Positions 57,935-64,000 of a DNA stretch of 64,000 nucleotides are shown piece after piece. Each line of letters begins with the position of its first letter. The first letter of the stretch is position 1. The notes below the pieces were generated by a model. It worked only from the letters and a program-made list of their open reading frames with translations, ran no database searches and was not told the DNA's origin. A program made the position numbers and the translations under genes. The stretch is from Axinella damicornis (taxonomy: Eukaryota > Porifera > Demospongiae > Axinellida > Axinellidae): the NCBI GenBank assembly GCA_963931865.1, contig OZ007505.1:3826868-3890867 (forward strand), given 5' to 3'.

Positions 57935-58799
57935 CATAACCACTCCAGCCCCCTGTATACATTAATCATCTCCTTTGAACCAAGCTAATAGCCAGAGCGA
58001 TTGGCTTAAAAGTCAAACCACGTGATGTAATTAGGAGTGAATTACTTGTATTTTTGGCAGTGTTTAAGTTAAACACAAATGTGGTTATACAAGCTATACA
58101 AACAGTTTAGCAGTTACCATGAAAATTTATGTGTAAAGTTGTTACACGAATGTATCAACAGGACGGGAACCATTCATTGATCTACACCTCTTGAGAAGAA
58201 AATGATTACTAGAGATTACTAGAATGTACTGGAAATTACTATAGAGTTTACTGGATATAAAGGAGATAACTAGTCAGAGCATTTTGGTTACATCTACCTA
58301 GTTAATTAACCACGCCAACAACCCCATATCCTCTGGGGATCTCCAGTGCACAGTCATAGAGGAGTCGGCATGGTTTCGGATCATCCTATATTAAGAGCCA
58401 GTTGGATGAAAGATGAAGTTTACCTGGAAGAGGAAGTGGACCAAAACAAGACACCTGGCCCAGCATGTCTCCATCCTCTTAGTAAGCTACCTCTCCCACG
58501 ACTGCATGGGAAAGTGGCAATTGATGTGGAAACCTACTACCTCACATCTTCTCCCCCAATAATATGAAGGGATAATGGTGATCCCTTCATTTATTTTTCG
58601 TCAAGTAAGCCAGAGTGCCTAACTGAACCTCTGGTGACCCACTGAAATGTTGAATCAGCCACAATTTCATTGTCATGATAATTAAAGCAGCAGGCATTTC
58701 AAACATGCAGTTCTAGGGAGCATTGCAGCAAATGTGGCAAGTACTAGCTACACAGTGACTGAACTAGCTACATCCAGTTATAAACGCATTTGCAGGTTG
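57935..58799. other. Convergent intergenic space SWEET / Cys-rich gene
   Basis: Mostly AT-rich 3'-flanking DNA. A plus-strand ORF at 58346-58567 has no recognisable domain and no splice context; I do not call it a gene. Confidence 0.45.
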
Positions 58800-59613
58800 T
58801 TAGTTCAGCAAGACGTATGCAGCCAACAGCAGACCAACAGTGACGATCTTGCTCATAATGACTGTGGTAGCACTACCAATAGTACTGGTGTCTGTGGTAG
58901 CACTACCAATAGTACTGGTGTCAAGGTCGCAAAAGGTTGGTGTATTGACATTGCACCTATCCCACAACTCGAACTCCAAAGTCTGAAGTATCAATGACCC
59001 TCCAAACACTGCACTATCATTCAGAAAGTTGACACAGCAGCCCGTGTTACTGCGGAGGGTTGTAAGTGCACTTGAGCAGGTAGGAGAACACGAAACGGTT
59101 GACGATGAACAACCGAATAAACCTTGATTTGCATTTGCGAGAAGTGGATCAAATCGTTCATAACATCGTGATCCCACTGCATTGGTGGAACACAAGTACC
59201 GGATTGTTTGTGCTACTGGATTCCCACAATCACTGTAGAGCTGTGCAATAGGATTTCCACACCTTGGTTGGCAAACAACATTGAATGCTGCGGTTAGTGT
59301 TGCAGGATTTACTCTGAATAGATCGTTGTTAAAAAAGAAGTCAAGCAGAAAACTACCGGTGATGCTGTTGAGGTTACTGATACAATCATCTGGAATGGCA
59401 CTTACTTTTTAAGGTTGTTCGCATTTGGGAGGAGCAACCCATTGTTCCAAGTTGCCGTGGCCGAAGAGATCTACCTTCTAGCCTATGGTTGGTACGAGCC
59501 TGAAGTAATGCCCCACTTAGAGGTGATTTTTTCAGGAGCTTCAAGTTAAGGTTGTCTCCGACTGCAATGCTGAAGCACACTGCAGCAGCAAGTAGCACTA
59601 GGGTGATCTTCAT
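58800..59613 (-). CDS. Cys-rich secreted or lipid-anchored protein, family unknown
   Basis: Two exons, 59613-59475 and 59389-58800, with an 85-nt intron, give 242 residues in frame. It begins with a signal peptide (MKITLVLLAAAVCFSIAVG), followed by a short basic segment (a possible propeptide, ARTNHRLE). The body has paired cysteines: DDCISNLNS, VVCQPRCGNP, YSDCGNP, YLCST, RCYERF, FGCSS, SCSPTCSS, NTGCCVNF, DRCN, TFCD. A duplicated 10-residue Ser/Thr-rich segment (DTSTIGSATT twice) precedes a hydrophobic C-terminus (IVTVGLLLAAYVLLN), fitting a GPI-anchor signal or membrane anchor. I do not recognise the family. Without the intron the frame would break. Confidence 0.7.
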
Positions 59614-61421
59614 CTTAATTGTCAGGGATGGACCTAGACCAGAAAAAGTCCATGTAACTCATTTCAAGTACAACACGTGTCTGCATGTTTATTTCATTCA
59701 TACATTTGTGCATGCACATGCAGTTGTGCATGTACTCTCACACACTACATCGCTAGCACAAGAAATAAGAAACACAGACCAGCTCTCCAACAATTTTCTG
59801 GTTTCGTAGCTACAATTAAGACTTGCTGATAATATATGACTGCCAAATAATACTCAGCCTGAATACACTATATGTTGCTACACATAATCCTCATCATGCA
59901 GATGTCAAGCAGTTTCCTGTTCAATCAAGGCAAGAAACGAAAATTCTCATCTTTCAAAATCATCCTCTTGCAGAACAAACCCTGTCACCAACATTGCTAG
60001 ACTATTTTCAGTGGCAACACAAATACGTTATCGCATTCTTCAGAATGTCCTCTTGCTTGGCCTATTAAATGGCGCATATGTGCTTGGTGGTAGGCTCCCT
60101 CCCACCTGTTCCTGACTTAGCCTTCTTCCCAGGCCTGGGAAACGAGCTAACTCCTTCGGTTTTCCGACGGTTTTCATTCGCTACGCCGAACACGAAGTCG
60201 GTGGGCAACTATACGCATACGTACATAGCTACATGGATGTATAATTTTTTTTGTTGTTGTTTTTTTTTTATTGAAAAGCTGCAACACTTCGTGCATATAA
60301 GAAACAGTAAAAAGGAAAAAAATGAAAGAACAAAAATGCATGCATAATCGCACGTTCGTAGGTCCCCCCGTACGCTTTGCGAGTGTTCTACCGTAGATCC
60401 GGAAATTTTCGTGTTAAATATAATTATTATTTCGCCTTTTAATTTTTCGCGTTGTTTTATTTTCGTCGCTCGAGCACACCGACGAAAATTAAACCACGCT
60501 GTACTAGCTGTTCGCGCGTACGCGTAGCGCGTACACGCACACGTGCACGTTCCCGGGACCGCTGGAGCCTCGGATCAGCGCGAGCGAGGGAATGCAGCAG
60601 ATCCCATGCCGTATCACTGATAGAGAGGGAACTGCCATCGGCTACTTACCTCGAAAGATTTCACCCGTCTGTCTCGGTCCACGGTTCCAACTGCCTTCAG
60701 AAGTTCGCTTCCGCGATCGCGTGCTTGGGCTGTTATAGAAGAGCTCAGCGATCTTCCAGGATCGGGAACACCATCGACAGGTTTCTGGTTGCGCAGCAGA
60801 GCCATACTTATATACTTCGATTCACGAAAACTCAAACGTTAAGTAGAATCATAAATTATTCGACGTTGAAAATAATTCGTGTTTTTAATCTTCGTCGTAA
60901 TGGATAGGATAGGATAGGATAAATTTTAATTTTTAACAGGTGAGTCCCATCAGCCTGGGGCTGGTCTCCCTGGGAGTCCTGTCTCGGTCCGCGGTTCCAA
61001 CTGCCTTGAATGCAATATCTACGGCGAAAATTTCCAGATCTACGGTAGTTCTTAGGCTATACTATTACTTGTTATCATGGCATTGCACATTCTACGAGGT
61101 ATTACATACTTACGTCGAATGTTGAAGATCCTCTATTGAACTGTATGAGTTATACTTCCACCAAAAAATATTTACAGCAACTGTACACTATAACTAGCTC
61201 AACTTTATATATAGCAGGCCACGATATATACTTCCTGCATCCTTGGCCTTCCCGCGGCTAATAGAAGCTGGGGACAGCTTACTCAGTTTGTTAGTTAACT
61301 ATTAATAATCAAAATACCTGCATGGAGATTCTTACTATAATTATTACTGCACCAATTAGTCCTGCTAATAGTCTTCAAGGTTGATGTTATAATTTTGGGA
61401 GAATATTTTTGACTCCTTCAG
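59614..61421. other. Intergenic or 5' region before the dispanin-like gene
   Basis: Contains a minimal foldback end pair (60117-60149), a GC-rich palindromic stretch GCGCGTACGCGTAGCGCGTA near 60512, and the 35-nt module at 60943-60977 shared with 1315-1349. The sequence GTCTCGGTCC-CGGTTCCAACTGCCTT occurs twice (60673, 60979). An upstream first exon of the next gene should lie here, ending in phase 1, but I could not place it. Confidence 0.45.
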
Positions 61422-62090
61422 ATCCAAATGCGCAGTATCCCGCCCAGCCTCCTGCATACCAGACTGAGCCCCTTCAAGACCAGAACCCTCCACCAGGCCA
61501 GTATCCTCCCCAAGGATACCCTCCACCAGACCAGAAATACCCTCCCACTGCTCAGTATGATCAGCAGCAAGCAGTGAGTGGGTTGAACCCATGAGACTCA
61601 TGATTGTATTGAATTGGGACACTACACACTGAGCGAATGTTTGGTACTGTACTTCCTAAGCATAATTATAACATGACAAATACAGGTTTACTTTGCATGA
61701 TTTGTACTGTGTTTTTATCCACTATTTTTCTTTTTTTCTTTTCCTTTTTTCTTTAGGAACATTTTTCCCAGATATAGTGCTAAAACATACACCAAAGGAG
61801 ATGTTTTGTCCAGCTTCACGCTGAGCCTGAGTGTTTGTCAGTACCCAGTTCCATTACATGTGCATGCACTTTCCTTCCTTCCCTGAAACCTCCAGACTGT
61901 GACCGTAGTAACAGCCCCAGTTGCCACACGGTATGTTGCCACACGGTCCACAGCCCCTGCTCCTGACTACCTGACTCTCACCATAGTGGGCATGTTGGTC
62001 TGCTGCATCTGTGGTGGACTATTCGGGATGGTTGTCCTCATCCCAGCACTCATCTGCTCCCTCATGGTATGGTCCCATTGTCAGAAGTAA
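61422..62090 (+). CDS. Pro/Tyr/Gln-rich membrane protein, dispanin (CD225)-like, partial
   Basis: Exon 61422-61573 encodes a Pro/Gln/Tyr-rich cytoplasmic-type segment (QYPAQPPAYQ, PPPGQYPPQGYPPP). Exon 61896-62066 encodes PDYLTLTIVGMLVCCICGGL and a hydrophobic helix with paired cysteines. The exon can end at a GTATGG donor after SLM, or read on to a stop at 62090. The Pro-rich tail plus helix with a CC pair resembles dispanin/CD225 proteins, but this is a weak match and other Pro-rich tail-anchored proteins fit too. The acceptor of the first exon follows GACTCCTTCAG; the 5' exon with the start codon is not found. The transmembrane exon is duplicated downstream. Confidence 0.5.
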
Positions 62091-64000
62091 TAGCTAATGT
62101 TGTTTGGTCAGATAAATTGGTCACCAGACTTGTATTTCTTCTCTGAGACACATCTGCACCATGCCAACAAAATATATACATACTTGGCACTGAGCTTGAT
62201 ATGCTAAAGCTGAGGTTTTCCTTTCATTAGTTACCTGAAACTGTAACCACACACACTTTAATACGCCCATACACCCCACGTTTTCATTTGATTAGAAACC
62301 ATTAATTCAAGGTACTTAGCCGAAAATTGATTGTGGGATCATTTGGTGCTCATTTTCATATGGATACAACTAAAAGCTGGGTGGTGTCTGATAAAGAGCA
62401 GCTATTAGCTCCATCTGCAATCTCAGCCAGGCTGCAGGAGTAGACGCAGCAGGTGCAGTGTCTGCTCCAGTATTAGACTTGTTATTCGATTGCCCCCTGG
62501 CTGGCATGCTACATGTTAGATAACTCCATCCACCAGACCAACCTACAATGGGTTCTTAGCCTCAGCTGTAATCACAACATCTGAGTGTCCAAATAGTGCA
62601 AAAATCCATGTGGTTGTTATTCCCAATGGCAATGGCCATGTCATCTCAGACTGGCATTTGGTTGTTTTGAATACAAAAGACCTCTGCTACGACAAAGCCC
62701 TGCATGCATGAATGGCCGTCAAGCATACTCCCAAATGGCACAAGAATCCACACATGTGATTGCAGCTGAATTCCTTTACCATTTGGGAAAAACTGCACAT
62801 TGTAAACTGAGCTTCATGTAACATACTTTGAAGGCGAAGATACCATCAAAAAGCTACAATATGTGCTGGGAAAAAAACTAAGTAATTGCATTGCATACTT
62901 ACAGCATGTAAGCATAACTTTGAAGCCATGGAACCACATGCACAAAGCTACAGTGGCATGGATTTTTGTGTCATTTGGGAAAGTTAGCACTGTGTAAACA
63001 GGGCTCAGTCACCATTACAATGCCAAAGTGCACAAGAATCCAGACTCTTAATTACTAACGTTGGGACACTACACACTGAGCGAATGTTTGGTACTGTACT
63101 TCCTAAGCATAATTATAACATGACAAATACAGGTTTACTTTGCATGATTTGTACTGTGTTTTTATCCACTATTTTTCTTTTTTTCTTTTCCTTTTTTCTT
63201 TAGGAACATTTTTCCCAGATATAGTGCTAAAACATACACCAAAGGAGATGTTTTGTCCAGCTTCACGCTGAGCCTGAGTGTTTGTCAGTACCCAGTTCCA
63301 TTACATGTGCATGCACTTTCCTTCCTTCCCTGAAACCTCCAGACTGTGACCGTAGTAACAGCCCCAGTTGCCACACGGTATGTTGCCACACGGTCCACAG
63401 CCCCTGCTCCTGACTACCTGACTCTCACCATAGTGGGCATGTTGGTCTGCTGCATCTGTGGTGGACTATTCGGGATGGTTGTCCTCATCCCAGCACTCAT
63501 CTGCTCCCTCATGGTATGGTCCCATTGTCAGAAGTAATAGCTAATGTTGTTTGGTCAGATAAATTGGTCACCAGACTTGTATTTCTTCTCTGAGACACAT
63601 CTGCACCATGCCAACAAAATATATACATACTTGGCACTGAGCTTGATATGCTAAAGCTGAGGTTTTCCTTTCATTAGTTACCTGAAACTGTAACCACACA
63701 CACTTTAATACGCCCATACACCCCACGTTTTCATTTGATTAGAAACCATTAATTCAAGGTACTTAGCCGAAAATTGATTGTGGGATCATTTGGTGCTCAT
63801 TTTCATATGGATACAACTAAAAGCTGGGTGGTGTCTGATAAAGAGCAGCTATTAGCTCCATCTGCAATCTCAGCCAGGCTGCAGGAGTAGACGCAGCAGG
63901 TGCAGTGTCTGCTCCAGTATTAGACTTGTTATTCGATTGCCCCCTGGATGGCATGCTACATGTTTAGATAACTCCATCCACCAGACCAACCTACAATGGG
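61614..64000. repeat. 1,447-bp tandem duplication, second copy cut by window end
   Basis: Copy 1 is 61614-63060 and copy 2 starts at 63061. The copies are nearly identical over all 940 visible bases, with only small differences such as CCTGGCTGG/CCTGGATGG and one extra T near 63963. The unit carries the transmembrane exon with its pyrimidine tract. Confidence 0.95.
63343..63537 (+). CDS. Duplicate transmembrane exon of the dispanin-like gene
   Basis: Exact repeat of the 61896 exon (acceptor TCCAG/ACTGTGACC, GTATGG donor at 63514, or stop at 63537). It may be a mutually exclusive exon or the start of a tandem gene copy whose Pro-rich exon was not duplicated. Confidence 0.5.
   Translation, partial: TVTVVTAPVATRYVATRSTAPAPDYLTLTIVGMLVCCICGGLFGMVVLIPALICSLMVWSHCQK

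Noticed and set aside
59386..59420. Frameshift in the Cys-rich gene (A5 run)
   Set aside because: An 85-nt GT-AG intron from 59474 to 59390 joins the frames exactly, so no indel or pseudogene is needed.
60452..60907. 151-codon Arg-rich ORF as a gene
   Set aside because: No domain, no splice support, and the region is built from palindromic and repeated DNA.

Overview
The window looks like a gene-dense, intron-rich animal nuclear genome, most plausibly a non-bilaterian marine invertebrate; a sponge is my best guess, inferred rather than proven. Reasons: short GT-AG introns, a LRR/HormR/GAIN adhesion GPCR, a 14-exon hnRNP K-type gene, ADP-dependent glucokinase, a SWEET sugar transporter, a secreted LigB-type dioxygenase, and very many short foldback transposons. 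One assembly gap (200 N) lies at 30534-30733.

Twelve genes can be read, and their strands alternate without exception: coiled-coil CENP-H-like (-, 1593-6798), CKS1 (+), RPL30 (-), KRTCAP2 (+), adhesion GPCR (-, 16662-26191), Qa-SNARE syntaxin (+), hnRNP K-like (-), ADPGK (+), secreted LigB-like dioxygenase (-), SWEET (+), Cys-rich secreted protein (-), Pro-rich dispanin-like membrane protein (+, running out of the window). The first ten form five head-to-head pairs whose start codons lie about 92, 101, 143, 183 and 756 bp apart, so they probably share bidirectional promoters. Exon boundaries were set by hand. In CKS1, RPL30, KRTCAP2, hnRNP K-like, ADPGK, LigB-like, SWEET and the Cys-rich gene the summed coding lengths close exactly in frame.

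The genes do not form one pathway. They are mostly housekeeping functions: cell cycle (CKS1, perhaps a kinetochore protein), translation (RPL30), N-glycosylation (KRTCAP2), vesicle fusion (syntaxin), RNA binding (hnRNP K), and sugar uptake and phosphorylation (SWEET, ADPGK). Surface or secreted proteins (the GPCR, the dioxygenase, the Cys-rich protein) lie among them.

Introns and intergenic DNA are full of mobile sequence. There are about 25 short foldback elements with ends TAGCCTCGTTCCCAGGC or TAGTCTCGG-CCAGACC; seven of the hairpin or long-TIR copies have exact 9-bp target-site duplications and one has a near-exact one. Other elements are a 4.7-kb decayed tyrosine-recombinase-type retrotransposon (DIRS/Ngaro-like split direct repeats) inside the last SWEET intron, a cluster of 5S-rRNA-like SINEs (33.1-34.5 kb), a tRNA-derived SINE, a 0.5-kb TIR element, several minisatellites, CA/TG runs and unusually long poly-C/poly-G tracts (15-38 nt). 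A 1,447-bp tandem duplication at the right edge copies a transmembrane exon.
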